Shown: one piece after another, positions 26,360 to 35,033 of the stretch | Layout: every line of letters begins with the position of its first letter | Numbering within the stretch: the stretch's first letter is position 1 | Assembly: GCF_029869215.1 (NCBI RefSeq) | Contig: NZ_JARWPM010000243.1 | Span: forward strand, 1-40,774 | Reading direction: 5' to 3' | Length of the DNA stretch: 40,774 nt | Origin: Nocardia carnea | GTDB taxonomy: Bacteria > Actinomycetota > Actinomycetes > Mycobacteriales > Mycobacteriaceae | Notes under the pieces: generated by a model | The model's database searches: none | Seen by the model: only the letters and a program-made list of their open reading frames with translations | Told to the model about the DNA's origin: nothing | Translations under genes and position numbers: made by a program

Positions 26360-27435
26360 GTATGTGCTCCCGTACCGGCCCGCAACAGGCCGAGCAGTTT
26401 GTTTTCTGCGGCGTCGATCCATGCCGGATCGACTACGGGCCGCAACGCTGCGCCCCCGGTGAAGTCGTCGAACGCCTGTACCGTCGTCCAGCGCGGCTCG
26501 AACCCGAGTTCGGCGCGCATACGCGTCGTGTCCAGACCACAACCGAAAAGGAAATAATCGAGCTGCTCGGAACTGAAATCACGCATCACCGGACCCATCA
26601 GGGTCCGGCCGACGGTGCGGAACACAGACCACGGTACCGGCATCGCGACCCGCCCCGCACGGCGTACCGCCTGAGAAAGTGCCAAGGCTCCGTCACCGGC
26701 CACGTTGTAGGTGCCACCGGGCCCGGCCTGGGTGGCGTGGACGAGGGCGGCAACGGCGTCCTCCTCGTGCAGGAACTGCAGCCGCGCGTCGCGGCCGAGC
26801 ACGGTGGGCGTGATCGGCGACCGCAGCAGCTGGGCGGCCCGCCCGCCGAGGCCGGGCCCGACGATCGGGGCCAGGCGCAAGGTGATGGCGGTGATATCGG
26901 GACGGCGCCGGGCCAGGCCGCGGACGAATCCTTCGACCTCGATCATGTCTCGCGCGAACCAGCCGCCGGGCGGGGTGCGCGCGCTCATTTCCTCGGTGAA
27001 TTTGGCGGGGTCCTTGGCACTGCCGCCGTATACCCCGGAACTCGAGCGCAACACCACCCGGCGCACGGTCGGCGATTTCTGGCAGACCGCGAACAACTGC
27101 ATCGCGCCGAGCACATTCATATCCTTCATCGCCGCCCGGCCGCCCCCCGACGGCGGTTGCGACAAAATAGCGGTATGTACCACGGTATCGACACGATGCC
27201 GTTCGATAACTTTGCGGATCAGTGGGTTGCGAATATCGGCGCGCACGAATTCGGCGCGGCCCATTCGGCGCCGCAACGGCGGATTGGGGGTCAATACATC
27301 GACTGCGACAACCCGTTCGATATCGGGATCGGCGACCAGCCGGCACACCACATTACCGCCGAAGTAGCGGCTGGCACCGGTCACCAGCACCACCTTCGGC
27401 TTGTAGCCGCCGTTGTTGTCAGTGTCCACCTGCAC
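26356..27435 (-). CDS. NAD-dependent epimerase/dehydratase-like (extended SDR) protein
   Basis: A 359-residue Rossmann protein with VVLVTGASRYFGGNVVCRL (nucleotide-binding TGxxxxxG) and VVLRSSSGVYGG (active-site Ser region). At the expected YxxxK position the sequence reads GGWFARDMIEVEGFVR, with neither Tyr nor Lys, so classical epimerase chemistry is doubtful despite the galE2-type label of its mycobacterial positional homologue. A regulatory NAD(P)-binding role is possible. The GTG at 27435 is the longest start; GTG 27429 is also possible. It forms an operon with the acyltransferase gene. Confidence 0.8.
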   Translation of the reverse strand: MQVDTDNNGGYKPKVVLVTGASRYFGGNVVCRLVADPDIERVVAVDVLTPNPPLRRRMGRAEFVRADIRNPLIRKVIERHRVDTVVHTAILSQPPSGGGRAAMKDMNVLGAMQLFAVCQKSPTVRRVVLRSSSGVYGGSAKDPAKFTEEMSARTPPGGWFARDMIEVEGFVRGLARRRPDITAITLRLAPIVGPGLGGRAAQLLRSPITPTVLGRDARLQFLHEEDAVAALVHATQAGPGGTYNVAGDGALALSQAVRRAGRVAMPVPWSVFRTVGRTLMGPVMRDFSSEQLDYFLFGCGLDTTRMRAELGFEPRWTTVQAFDDFTGGAALRPVVDPAWIDAAENKLLGLLRAGTGAHT

Positions 27436-27563
27436 CGGACCGTCCCACCTCGAGCATCGGACCCCCGCTCACTGTTCCCTGTACCAGAGTAACGGCGACC
27501 ACTGTGGCCGCCGCCGTCCTTTACAGGGATCTAACCCCAACTTCAGTTGAACGAAACGCAACG

Positions 27564-27595
27564 AAAAACCCGCCACCGAATGGTAGCGGGTTTTC
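27564..27595 (-). terminator. Rho-independent terminator after bS22
   Basis: AAAACCCGC-CACC-GAAT-GGTA-GCGGGTTTT: a hairpin flanked by A-run and T-run on either side, so it can act in both directions. It lies just beyond the bS22 stop. Confidence 0.8.
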
Positions 27596-27618
27596 GCTCT
27601 TCCGATGCGCGCTCGCGC

Positions 27619-27720
27619 TTACTTGCCGAGTTTGCGCCGCTGCACGCGGGTGCGACGAAGCAGCTTGCGGTGCTTCTTCTTCGACATGCGCTTGCGGCGC
27701 TTCTTGATCACAGAACCCAT
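27619..27720 (-). CDS. Ribosomal protein bS22 (AURKAIP1/COX24 domain)
   Basis: A 33-residue, extremely basic protein: [20 protein letters not shown] followed by [13 protein letters not shown]. This is the actinobacterial bS22 small-subunit protein, also annotated as AURKAIP1/COX24 domain protein, known from mycobacterial ribosome structures. GAGGA lies 6 nt before the ATG. It sits alone between two hairpin terminators, next to the excisionase-type HTH gene as in mycobacteria. Confidence 0.93.
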
Positions 27721-27889
27721 AGGGTGTCCTCGCGTTCTCTCCTCGGCGCGTCACGCGCTCGCTTACGTCAACTATCCGGCCGTACGCCCGGTTGCTCGCG
27801 GCTGAAGCCTCAGCCCTGGAGGCGGCGGCCGAGTACGGCCACCCGAAGGCAGGCCGACGGCCACCGATCCAACACAGCGAGGGTTGATG

Positions 27890-27917
27890 TTACCGGCCCG
27901 GTTGACCGGGCCGGTAA
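27890..27917 (-). terminator. Strong hairpin terminator after the HTH gene
   Basis: TTACCGGCCCGG-TTGA-CCGGGCCGGTAA: a perfect 12-bp stem with a four-base loop, 7 nt past the HTH gene stop. It separates that gene from bS22. Confidence 0.75.
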
Positions 27918-27923
27918 CCGCCT

Positions 27924-28172
27924 TCATCCGGCGTCGAAGTAGGACGTCTCCAGATACTCGTGCACCGCCTTGGCGTGCACGCGGAACGATCTGCCGACGC
28001 GGACCGCCGGTAACTCGCCCGAATGCACCAGCCGGTACACCGTCATCTTCGATACTCGCATCAGATCTGCCACCTCGGCGACGGTGAGAAACTGCGTCCC
28101 ACCACCGAGTATTGATTGTCCTGGCGACGAACCACCGCCGCCACCAGCGGACATCTTGTTAGAAGACATCAT
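27924..28172 (-). CDS. Excisionase/BldC-type HTH DNA-binding protein
   Basis: An 82-residue protein; after a Gly/Ser-rich start (MMSSNKMSAGGGGGSSPGQ) the domain reads FLTVAEVADLMRVSKMTVYRL, then VHSGELPAVRVGRSFRVHAK, the winged-HTH of the SinR/Xis-type AlpA/excisionase class. No integrase is nearby, so it is a chromosomal regulator like mycobacterial Rv0500A. ATG 28172 is preferred: GGAGGT lies 10 nt upstream. It is the second small HTH of this type in the window. Confidence 0.87.
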   Translation of the reverse strand: MMSSNKMSAGGGGGSSPGQSILGGGTQFLTVAEVADLMRVSKMTVYRLVHSGELPAVRVGRSFRVHAKAVHEYLETSYFDAG

Positions 28173-28326
28173 CGCACCACTGACCTCCGGCACGTCCGCG
28201 CCGCCGGCTTCCCCACCGGCGGAACAGACACGCACGTGCTCCTTGAAGCTTAGCGGGACCAGTGGGATTACTGCGACGGGAGTGAGAAAACAGGTTCATA
28301 CGCTGGGAATCCTCCGTTCATTCCCG

Positions 28327-28473
28327 GCATGAGCGAGTCAGGCCCGGAGGCGGTAGCGCAGCGTCACCACGCAGGGCCCTCGCTCATGCCCCATCAACAC
28401 AGCATGAGCGAGTCAGGCCCGGAGGCGGTAGCGCAGCGTCACCACGCAGGGCCCTCGCTCATGCCCCATCAAC
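28327..28473 (+). repeat. Palindromic repeat, two tandem copies at the 3' end of proC
   Basis: Units at 28327-28401 and 28402-28473 are identical over 72 bp (period 75). Each has arms GCATGAGCGA and TCGCTCATGC around GGCCC/GGGCC and the core GGAGGCGGTAGCGCAGCG. The sixth base of GAGCGx is A, paired with T. The second copy supplies the proC TGA stop (28459-28461). Orientation is antisense to proC. The position would suit a transcription terminator or mRNA 3'-end structure. Confidence 0.9.
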
Positions 28474-29286
28474 GCTGGACGCGCCCTGTTCCGCGGAACG
28501 CTGTTTGGCCGCGTGCAGCGCCTCCAGGAAAGCCGACCGCAACCCCGACCGCTCGAGCTCGCGCAGTGCCGCCGCGGTCGTCCCGGCGGGTGAGGTGACC
28601 GCCGCCCGCAGATCCACCGCGCTCTGCCCCGATTCGGCCAGCATGGCCGCCGAGCCGAGCATGGTCTGGTTGACCAGCTGGGTGGCGATATCGCGGGTGA
28701 GCCCCAGCCCCACCCCCGCCTCGATCATGGCCTCCACGACGAGGAAGAAATAGGCGGGCCCGGAGCCGGATACCGCGGTCACCGCGTCCATCTGCCCTTC
28801 GGGCACCACGCACACCTGACCCACCGTGCTCAGCAGTTCGGTCACCAGGTCGAGTTGCTCGCGCTTGGCGTACCGGCCCGCGGCGAGCACACTCATTCCC
28901 TCGCCGACCAGCATCGGGGTATTCGGCATCACTCGCACCACCGGGAATCCGGCGGGGAGTTTGTTTTCCAGCCGGGTGGTCGGCACTCCCGCGGCCAGCG
29001 ATACCAGGATCTGGTCCCGCTCGCCCCCGAGGTCGGCCTTGCCGAGCTCGGTGAGCACCGCGTCCACATCCATCGGCTTGACCGCGACCACCAGCAGATC
29101 GGCACCCACCGCGGCGTCGGAGATCGTATCGGTGACCCGCACCCCGAACCGCCCCGAAATCAGTTCCGCCCGATCGGCGTGGGTTTCGACGACGACCAGA
29201 TCTTTGACGGCGCGCCCCGCCTCCAGGAGGCCGGCGATCAAGGCCTCACCGATCCGGCCGCCACCGATAACCGCAATACGTGTCAT
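28459..29286 (-). CDS. proC: Pyrroline-5-carboxylate reductase
   Basis: A 275-residue NAD(P)H enzyme making the last step of proline synthesis. RIAVIGGGRIGEALIAGLL is the Rossmann glycine motif; VVAVKPMDVDAVL, FPVVRVMPNTPMLVGEGMSV and AVSGSGPAYFFLVVEAMIEAG are all ProC hallmarks, and LVNQTMLGSAAML lies in the dimerisation region. Length matches the family. The last codons and stop (VDGA-TGA) are contributed by the adjacent palindromic repeat. ATG 29286 follows a -10-like GACAAT by six bases, suggesting leaderless expression. Confidence 0.95.
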   Translation of the reverse strand: MTRIAVIGGGRIGEALIAGLLEAGRAVKDLVVVETHADRAELISGRFGVRVTDTISDAAVGADLLVVAVKPMDVDAVLTELGKADLGGERDQILVSLAAGVPTTRLENKLPAGFPVVRVMPNTPMLVGEGMSVLAAGRYAKREQLDLVTELLSTVGQVCVVPEGQMDAVTAVSGSGPAYFFLVVEAMIEAGVGLGLTRDIATQLVNQTMLGSAAMLAESGQSAVDLRAAVTSPAGTTAAALRELERSGLRSAFLEALHAAKQRSAEQGASSVDGA

Positions 29287-29292
29287 GGGTTC

Positions 29293-29300
29293 ATTGTCTA
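29293..29300 (-). promoter_or_regulatory. -10 region (TAGACAAT) of proC
   Basis: TAGACAAT on the minus strand; its GACAAT part ends six bases before ATG 29286. No Shine-Dalgarno is present in GAACCC, so a leaderless start is likely. Confidence 0.45.
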
Positions 29301-29368
29301 CGCCCCCGCCCCCGGCGACGCGGTACGGGGTTGGCTCACGAAGCTCCCCGCAGGAAACACGCTGCTTC

Positions 29369-30271
29369 TCAGCGTTTGGGTGAGGGCAGGAGGGCGAGCT
29401 GGCGGCTCTGGGCGACCAGCGCGCCGGTGGAGTCGACGACTATCTGGTCGGAGTCGAACATACCGCCGCCCACTTCGTGGGTGGTGGCAATGATCCGCAG
29501 CCAGCCCGGAGCCGGGCGGCGGCGCAGGTAGGTTGTCATCTGGACCGTGGGCGACCAGCCGAAGTAGCCCAGGTTCGTGGGCACCGGCGGGCACATATCG
29601 GCGGCCATCATCGCGATATAGGACGCCGTCTCCGGGTCGGCCTGATCCTGGGGGCGCGGCCGCAGCCACATCCGCAGGCGGGGTTCACCGTGCTCGTTAT
29701 CGATGAAACGGGCCCATTCACGGTCCAGGAACGCATCCATACCGCGGGCCACGTGCACGACCCGGCCCATCGACGAACCCGGTTCGTAGCCGATGGCATC
29801 CGCGGCCGGTTCGACGGGCAGATCGGTGAGCGCGGGCGCGTACAGCGGTTCCCGGTCCGGGCCGTCGAGGTGCCCGAACGTGAACGCGGTCCGCACCAGC
29901 GGCCGGCCGCGCTGGATCAGGGTCACGTCCACCAGGCAGATCTGCCGGCCCACTTTGCGGATGGACACCTCATAGGTGACCTCGCCCGGCTCCGGGGCAC
30001 CCAGGAAGTCGGTGCTCCCGGACAGCGGCGCCATGCCGGACCGATCCGGTTCCACCGTGCGCAGCCAGCGTGTCGCGGCCGCGGCGGACCCCGCGACCAT
30101 CGTGCCACCGTGCACCTTCGGCCCGATGGTCCAGATCTCGTCGATGATGCCGCGATAACGCCCGGCGCCCGGTTCGTCGGCGGCGAGTTCGGTCAGCGCA
30201 CAGACCCGGCTGAACGGCGCCTCCGCACGCACCGCGTCTAGCTCGGTGGCGGGCTCCGTCTCCGTCGTCAT
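29369..30271 (-). CDS. Acyl-CoA thioesterase family protein (double hot-dog)
   Basis: A 300-residue protein with two hot-dog-like halves: KVHGGTMVAGSAAAATRWL and VSIRKVGRQICLVDVTLIQRG in the first, and TNLGYFGWSPTVQMTTYLRR and FDSDQIVVDSTGALVAQSRQ in the second. The SDQIVVD...G.LVAQSRQLALL ending is typical of TesB/4HBT-like actinobacterial thioesterases. The acyl substrate is unknown. ATG 30271 has AGGAG 5 nt upstream. Position corresponds to Rv0499. Confidence 0.8.
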   Translation of the reverse strand: MTTETEPATELDAVRAEAPFSRVCALTELAADEPGAGRYRGIIDEIWTIGPKVHGGTMVAGSAAAATRWLRTVEPDRSGMAPLSGSTDFLGAPEPGEVTYEVSIRKVGRQICLVDVTLIQRGRPLVRTAFTFGHLDGPDREPLYAPALTDLPVEPAADAIGYEPGSSMGRVVHVARGMDAFLDREWARFIDNEHGEPRLRMWLRPRPQDQADPETASYIAMMAADMCPPVPTNLGYFGWSPTVQMTTYLRRRPAPGWLRIIATTHEVGGGMFDSDQIVVDSTGALVAQSRQLALLPSPKR

Positions 30272-30433
30272 CACTACTCCTGTGCTTTCCGGCGCACCGC
30301 CAGCGAGCGGGCAACGCCACTTTCCTGGGGGACCAGCCTACGGGTGACCGCCCCGGGTGTGTGAACGCAGGACCGGCCCTGTCCCATTTCGCGGTGCCGC
30401 CCACACCTGTCTTGCCCAGCGCCGGCGCACCGA

Positions 30434-31321
30434 TCAACAGAGCTTGAGGTGGGTGCGGGCGAATTCCAGGGTGCGGGTGAGCATGGCGGCGCGGGCCGCG
30501 GTGGTGCGGGCTTCCTGGGTGTTGATCTCGGCGACCGCGTGGCCGGTGAAGCCGTTGCCGACGAGTGCGGCGCATACCTCGGCGCACGGCTGGGTGCCCT
30601 CGCCGGGGATCAAATGCTCGTCGTGGGCGGCGCCGCGGCCGTCGGCGAGGTGCAGGTGCACCAGGCCCGCACCCATCCGGTCGGCCAGTGCCAGGGCGTC
30701 GGTGCCGGCGGTGGCAGTATGGGAGAGGTCGAGTGTGTAGTGCCGGAATCCGGTGTCGGTGGGGTCGTAGGTGGGGCTGAAGGCCGTCAGGGCCCACCCC
30801 GGGCCGCCGCGGCGTTCCAGGCGCCGGATATCGCCGGAGCGGCGGCCGAACAACTTGTCGGCGCGCATCGGGAACATGTTCTCCACGGCCACCGCCACCG
30901 AGCTCCGCTGTTCCAGTTCCGCGACCTGTTCGGCGAACCCCTCGGCGTAGCGCCGCTGCCAGCGGAACGGCGGATGCACGACAACGGTGTCCGCGCCGAG
31001 TGTTTCCGCGCTGCGCACACTGCGGGCGAGTTTGGCGACCGGATCGGCCCCCCAGACCCGTTGCGAGATCAGCAGGCACGGCGCGTGCACCGCGAGGACC
31101 GGTACCGAGTATTTCCGGGCGTAACGGCGCACCGTATCGATGTTCTGGCTGGCCGGTTCGGCCCACACCATCAATTCGACCCCGTCGTAACCCAGTTCGG
31201 CCGCGTACCGGAAGGCTGCCTCGGTGTTCTGCGGGTAGACCGAGGCGGTGGAGAGACCGACCTTGATCCCCTGGCTGCGCCCACCGCCGGACGACCCGGC
31301 CGTGGGAGAGTTGCCTGTCAT
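30434..31321 (-). CDS. Sugar phosphate isomerase/epimerase-like TIM-barrel protein (AP endonuclease 2 fold)
   Basis: A 295-residue protein of the xylose isomerase-like TIM barrel superfamily. Seen: KVGLSTASVYPQNTEAAFRY, the conserved LGYDGVELMVW, LAVHAPCLL, TVVVHPPFRW, VAVENMFP, YTLDLSHTATAGTDALAL, LVHLHLADGRG and the metal-ligand Glu in AVAEINTQEA. These His, Glu and Asp residues at strand ends are the metal ligands of the fold. The natural substrate is unknown. Corresponds to mycobacterial Rv0498. It starts 12 nt after the proline-rich membrane gene stop, so they form one transcript. Confidence 0.85.
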   Translation of the reverse strand: MTGNSPTAGSSGGGRSQGIKVGLSTASVYPQNTEAAFRYAAELGYDGVELMVWAEPASQNIDTVRRYARKYSVPVLAVHAPCLLISQRVWGADPVAKLARSVRSAETLGADTVVVHPPFRWQRRYAEGFAEQVAELEQRSSVAVAVENMFPMRADKLFGRRSGDIRRLERRGGPGWALTAFSPTYDPTDTGFRHYTLDLSHTATAGTDALALADRMGAGLVHLHLADGRGAAHDEHLIPGEGTQPCAEVCAALVGNGFTGHAVAEINTQEARTTAARAAMLTRTLEFARTHLKLC

Positions 31322-31332
31322 CGCCGCCTCGT

Positions 31333-32997
31333 TCAGCCCGCACTGAGTAGGAATGCCAGCGGCCCCAATGTGACGAACACACCGACGACCACGGCGATCA
31401 CGGTACTGAGAATATCGTCGGTGCGCCGCAGTATCCGCACCAGCGCCACGAGCCCGAGGATCACCACCACGGCGAGCGCGAGCGCGGCCAGCGGTTGCAG
31501 CGCCCACAGCTGTTCGAAACCTTTGAACGCCAGCATGCCGGCGAGGGCGGCACCTAGACTCTGGGCGCCCAGCATGATCCACTGTTTACGCGGATCCGCC
31601 ACCTCTTCGCTGTCCCGTTTCCGGGATCCGGCGGCCCGGGACCGGAGGGCGGTGAACTTCTCGGTCGCCGCGCCGAGCCGACCGGTGAGCGCCGAATGGG
31701 CACGGCTGCTGCGGGGTTCGGCGTCGAGATCGTCGTCCTCCGGGACGGCGTAGATATCGGAATCCGGTTCGAATTCCCCCGTGTCGCTACCGTGTTCACG
31801 CCGCATGGGACCGGGCGCCGGCGGCATGGGACCGTGTACGTCTGTGGCGTACATATCGGTGTTGCGGAAACCGTCGTCCGGTATCTGCTCGGCCGGCGGC
31901 TCGGGGTAACCCGGTTCCGGCTTCCCGGCCGGGTGAGCGTTGCGGCCCCCGCGGGCCCCGCCGCGGTCGCTGTGGTCGAGCGGTGGGGCGTCGAGGTCGG
32001 GTGTGCCGGGCCCGAATCCCTTGCTCTGTTCCGCCAGGGACCACACAAAAGTGGCCTGGTCGGCGTTCGCTTGCCCGACGGCCGGTTCCGGCCAGGGCGC
32101 GGGATCGGGGAGCGGGCGCGACCCGCGCCGCCGGCGTTCCAGTGCGGGGCGCGGTTCACTGGCGGGCGCCGGAGCCGGCCACGCCTCGGTCGCGGGTGCC
32201 GGGGCCTGCCATGCCTCGGTCGCGGGTAGCGGTGGCCCCAGCCGCGGCGGCCCGCTTTCCGGGCCGGCCCGCTGCGGGCCCGGCTCCGGCCGCCCGAACT
32301 CCGGTCCTCCGAACTCGGGCGCCCCGGGCGGTGCCGGCGCGGGGAATGAGGCCGGGAAAGCGCCCGAACCGGCGGACCGCGGAGGCAATTCGTAGCCCGG
32401 GTGCGCTTCCGCCACCGGTTCCGCTGTCTCGGCGGCGGCCGCGGCTTCGGCGGCTTCGGCCGCACGCCGGCGCGCGGCCCGGCCACCACTGGGCAGCGGC
32501 GGGCCGGTTTCCCAGGGTTGGCTCGCCGGATCGGCAGCGGGGTACACCTCGGCGTCGTCGTCCGGATCGGCGCGGCGGCGCCGGCCACGCCGCGGCGCGC
32601 TGTCCTCGGCCGGGAACGATGCCGGTGCGTAGGGGTCCGGTGGGGCCGGACGGGCGGGGAAATCGTCCTGGGACGTATCGCCCGGGTACGGGGCCAGCGG
32701 GTTGTACACCGTGATCGGCCCGGACATCGGCGAGTGACTCGGCTCGGCCGAATAGTCTTGTTCCGCATAGCTTTGCGGGGCATAACCGGTATCCGCGGGA
32801 GCGTCGGCCGGCTCCTCTGCCGCATCGGGCGCCGCATGCGCCGAACCGCCCTCGACGGCCGGTAGATCACCGGTCAGTTCGGTGACCGAAACCCCGCGCC
32901 CACCGCGCCGCCTGCGCCCGCCGCCGCCGGATGTCGGCTGCGCCCCGTTGCGGGCCAGTAGTTCGGCCACCGACAGCTGATTGGAGTTCCTGCTCAT
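31333..32997 (-). CDS. Long proline-rich membrane protein (Rv0497-like)
   Basis: A 554-residue protein. It begins with the recognisable MSRNSNQLSVAELLARNG motif, continues as about 400 disordered residues rich in P, A, E, D and R, and ends with three hydrophobic helices (about residues 480-552, including ALALAVVVILGLVALVRIL and IAVVVGVFVTLGPLAFLL). The mycobacterial positional homologue is much shorter, so the disordered region is expanded here; part consists of near repeats (TEAWQAPAPA, TEAWPAPAPA near 32155-32225). ATG 32997 overlaps the Ppx/GppA stop by ATGA. Function unknown. Confidence 0.8.
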   Translation of the reverse strand: MSRNSNQLSVAELLARNGAQPTSGGGGRRRRGGRGVSVTELTGDLPAVEGGSAHAAPDAAEEPADAPADTGYAPQSYAEQDYSAEPSHSPMSGPITVYNPLAPYPGDTSQDDFPARPAPPDPYAPASFPAEDSAPRRGRRRRADPDDDAEVYPAADPASQPWETGPPLPSGGRAARRRAAEAAEAAAAAETAEPVAEAHPGYELPPRSAGSGAFPASFPAPAPPGAPEFGGPEFGRPEPGPQRAGPESGPPRLGPPLPATEAWQAPAPATEAWPAPAPASEPRPALERRRRGSRPLPDPAPWPEPAVGQANADQATFVWSLAEQSKGFGPGTPDLDAPPLDHSDRGGARGGRNAHPAGKPEPGYPEPPAEQIPDDGFRNTDMYATDVHGPMPPAPGPMRREHGSDTGEFEPDSDIYAVPEDDDLDAEPRSSRAHSALTGRLGAATEKFTALRSRAAGSRKRDSEEVADPRKQWIMLGAQSLGAALAGMLAFKGFEQLWALQPLAALALAVVVILGLVALVRILRRTDDILSTVIAVVVGVFVTLGPLAFLLSAG

Positions 32998-34022
32998 GAA
33001 GGCACCGTTTCGACCGGGCCCGCCGACGCAGCGCTACCGGCCGCCACACCGTTACCGGTCGCCGCGTTCGGAGCGTTCGTTGTCAGTGGTCCACCATCCA
33101 TATCGGTATCCAGTTTGCGCAGGATCAGCCCTTCGCGCAGCGCCCATGGACAAATTTCCAGCGTATCGAGGGAAAGCGCACGCATCGCGGCCTCGGCCAC
33201 CAGCGCCCCGGCCACCAATTGCTGCGACCGGTCGGCGCTGACCCCTTCGAGTTCCGCGCGGTCGGCGGCGGTCATCCGGGAGATGAACTGGATCAGCTGC
33301 CGCAGGCCCGAACTCGTCAGTGTCCGCCGCACCCGCGGCCCCGCTCCCGAGGGGGCGGCACCGGTCAACCGGGCGAGCGACCGGAACGTTTTGGAGGTAC
33401 CCACCGCCAGATCGGGTTTCCCGGCCTCGGTGAGCTGTTTGGCCGGGTCGACCAGTTCCGCGGTCAGCCAATCGCGCAGGATGCCGATGCGGCGCTTGCT
33501 CGGCGGATCCTCGGGCAGCCATTTGCGGGTCAACCGGCCGGCACCCAGCTGCAGCGACAAGGCGACATCGGGTTCCTCGTCGACACCGCTGCTCACCTCG
33601 AGCGAACCGCCGCCGATATCGAGATTGATGATCCGGCCGGCGCTCCAGCCGTACCAGCGGCGCACGGCGAGGAAGGTCAGCCGGGCCTCGTCGACTCCGG
33701 ACAGCACCCGCAGATCCACACCGGTTTCCGCGCGTACCCGCGCCAGCACCTCGTCGGAATTGGTCGCCTCGCGCACCGCCGAGGTGGCGAACGCCATGAG
33801 TTCCGCGCAGCCCGAGGCCGCGGCCAGATTAGCCAGATCGGCCACCGTATCGACGAGTTTCTGGGCCCCCTCGGCCGTGATCCGGCCGGCATCGTCCATG
33901 CTCTCGGAGAGCCGCAACGACTCTTTCGTGGAGCTCATCGGCATCGGATGACCGCCCCTGTGTGCGTCCACCACCAGTAGGTGAACGGTGTTGCTGCCGA
34001 CATCGAGGACACCTAGACGCAC
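32994..34022 (-). CDS. Ppx/GppA phosphatase family protein
   Basis: A 342-residue ASKHA-fold protein: VRLGVLDVGSNTVHLLVVD (phosphate 1), AFATSAVREATNSDEVL, GRIINLDIGGGSLEVSSG (phosphate 2, IDIGGGS type) and VGTSKTFRSLARLTG. These are exopolyphosphatase/pppGpp phosphohydrolase motifs; which activity it has is uncertain, and the mycobacterial homologue (Rv0496) is the closest relative by position. About 35 disordered C-terminal residues follow. GTG 34022 lies six bases after TACCGT, so it is likely leaderless and heads the transcript through 30434. Confidence 0.88.
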   Translation of the reverse strand: MRLGVLDVGSNTVHLLVVDAHRGGHPMPMSSTKESLRLSESMDDAGRITAEGAQKLVDTVADLANLAAASGCAELMAFATSAVREATNSDEVLARVRAETGVDLRVLSGVDEARLTFLAVRRWYGWSAGRIINLDIGGGSLEVSSGVDEEPDVALSLQLGAGRLTRKWLPEDPPSKRRIGILRDWLTAELVDPAKQLTEAGKPDLAVGTSKTFRSLARLTGAAPSGAGPRVRRTLTSSGLRQLIQFISRMTAADRAELEGVSADRSQQLVAGALVAEAAMRALSLDTLEICPWALREGLILRKLDTDMDGGPLTTNAPNAATGNGVAAGSAASAGPVETVPS

Positions 34023-34028
34023 ACGAAC

Positions 34029-34034
34029 ACGGTA
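34029..34034 (-). promoter_or_regulatory. -10 box (TACCGT) of the Ppx/GppA gene
   Basis: TACCGT on the minus strand, six bases (GTTCGT), then GTG 34022: leaderless geometry. Confidence 0.5.
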
Positions 34035-34073
34035 CTTGGTCCACCTGAACAGCAATCGACCTGGTCGTGGTGT

Positions 34074-34079
34074 TAGCGT
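34074..34079 (+). promoter_or_regulatory. -10 box (TAGCGT) of the DUF3109-like gene
   Basis: TAGCGT is followed by eight bases and GTG 34088. The two divergent -10 boxes in this 65-bp intergenic region are only ~40 bp apart, so the promoters may share regulatory DNA. Confidence 0.45.
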
Positions 34080-34087
34080 TAGGGGTT

Positions 34088-35008
34088 GTGACGTCTGGCG
34101 CAGCCACGAACGACTCCGCACCCGCTCCGACCGATCTTCCGATGCCGAAGATGCGGCCGAGCCAGGAAGTGCCGCTCGACTTCCCCCGGGAGTGGCTCGA
34201 GTTCGTGGATCCGGCCGACGACGAACATCTGATCGCGGCCGACCTCACCTGGTTGCTCTCCCATTGGACCTGCGTTTTCGGCACCCCCGCCTGTCAGGGC
34301 ATCCTCGCCGAACAGCCGGATGCCGGCTGCTGCACCCACGGCGCGTTCCTCTCCGACGACGACGATCGCAAACGCCTGCGCAAGGCAGTGAAATTGCTGA
34401 CCGCCGAGGACTGGCAGCTGATGGACGTGGCGCGCGACGACAAGGGCAAGATCAGTCGTAAGACGTATCTGGAAACCGATGATCTCGACGACGAGCCCGC
34501 CGAACGCACCCGCCGCTACAACGATGCCTGCATCTTCCTGAACCGGCCGGATTTCCCGGGCGGCGCCGGTTGCGCCCTGCACATCATGGCGATGCGCCGC
34601 GGCTTGGAGCCGCATACGGTCAAACCCGACGTCTGCTGGCAGCTCCCGATCCGCCGCACCCAGGAATACGTGACCCGGCCCGACGGCGTGGAGATCCTGC
34701 GCACGGTGATCACCGAATACGATCGGCGCGGCTGGGGACCGGGCGGTATCGACCTCGACTGGTACTGCTCGGGTTCGCCCGACGCGCATATCGGCGAGCG
34801 CCCGGTATGGCAGGCCTATCGCGCCGAGCTCATCGAATTGCTCGGCGAGCCCGCCTACCGGGAACTGGAACGGCAGCTGCGCCGCCGCGAAGGCACGCAA
34901 ATCGCCGCGGAGCATCCCGCGACCACCAAGGCTCGTCGCAAAGCCCGGGCGCGTCAGAACGGGTTTCCGGCCGAACCGGATAAAATTCTGGGACTCGAGC
35001 TGCGATAG
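34088..35008 (+). CDS. DUF3109-like cysteine-containing protein (Rv0495-type)
   Basis: A 306-residue soluble protein. Cysteines are clustered: [25 protein letters not shown], then [24 protein letters not shown] and [12 protein letters not shown]. The C-x7-C...CC...C...C spacing recalls DUF3109/YkgJ-type zinc or iron-sulfur proteins, so metal binding is likely. The protein ends with a basic region ([12 protein letters not shown]). It is divergent from the Ppx/GppA gene, exactly as Rv0495c is to Rv0496. Function unknown. Confidence 0.8.
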   Translation: MTSGAATNDSAPAPTDLPMPKMRPSQEVPLDFPREWLEFVDPADDEHLIAADLTWLLSHWTCVFGTPACQGILAEQPDAGCCTHGAFLSDDDDRKRLRKAVKLLTAEDWQLMDVARDDKGKISRKTYLETDDLDDEPAERTRRYNDACIFLNRPDFPGGAGCALHIMAMRRGLEPHTVKPDVCWQLPIRRTQEYVTRPDGVEILRTVITEYDRRGWGPGGIDLDWYCSGSPDAHIGERPVWQAYRAELIELLGEPAYRELERQLRRREGTQIAAEHPATTKARRKARARQNGFPAEPDKILGLELR

Positions 35009-35033
35009 ATCCCACCTCACCGGAGGCCGCGCC

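Noticed and set aside
27924..28172. Excisionase-type HTH as part of an integrated element
   Set aside because: No integrase, attachment repeats or foreign composition; position and neighbours match the conserved mycobacterial order.
30449..31753. Long plus-strand open frame opposite the isomerase-like gene
   Set aside because: The minus strand carries clear TIM-barrel motifs; the plus frame has no domain, no ribosome site and typical shadow composition.
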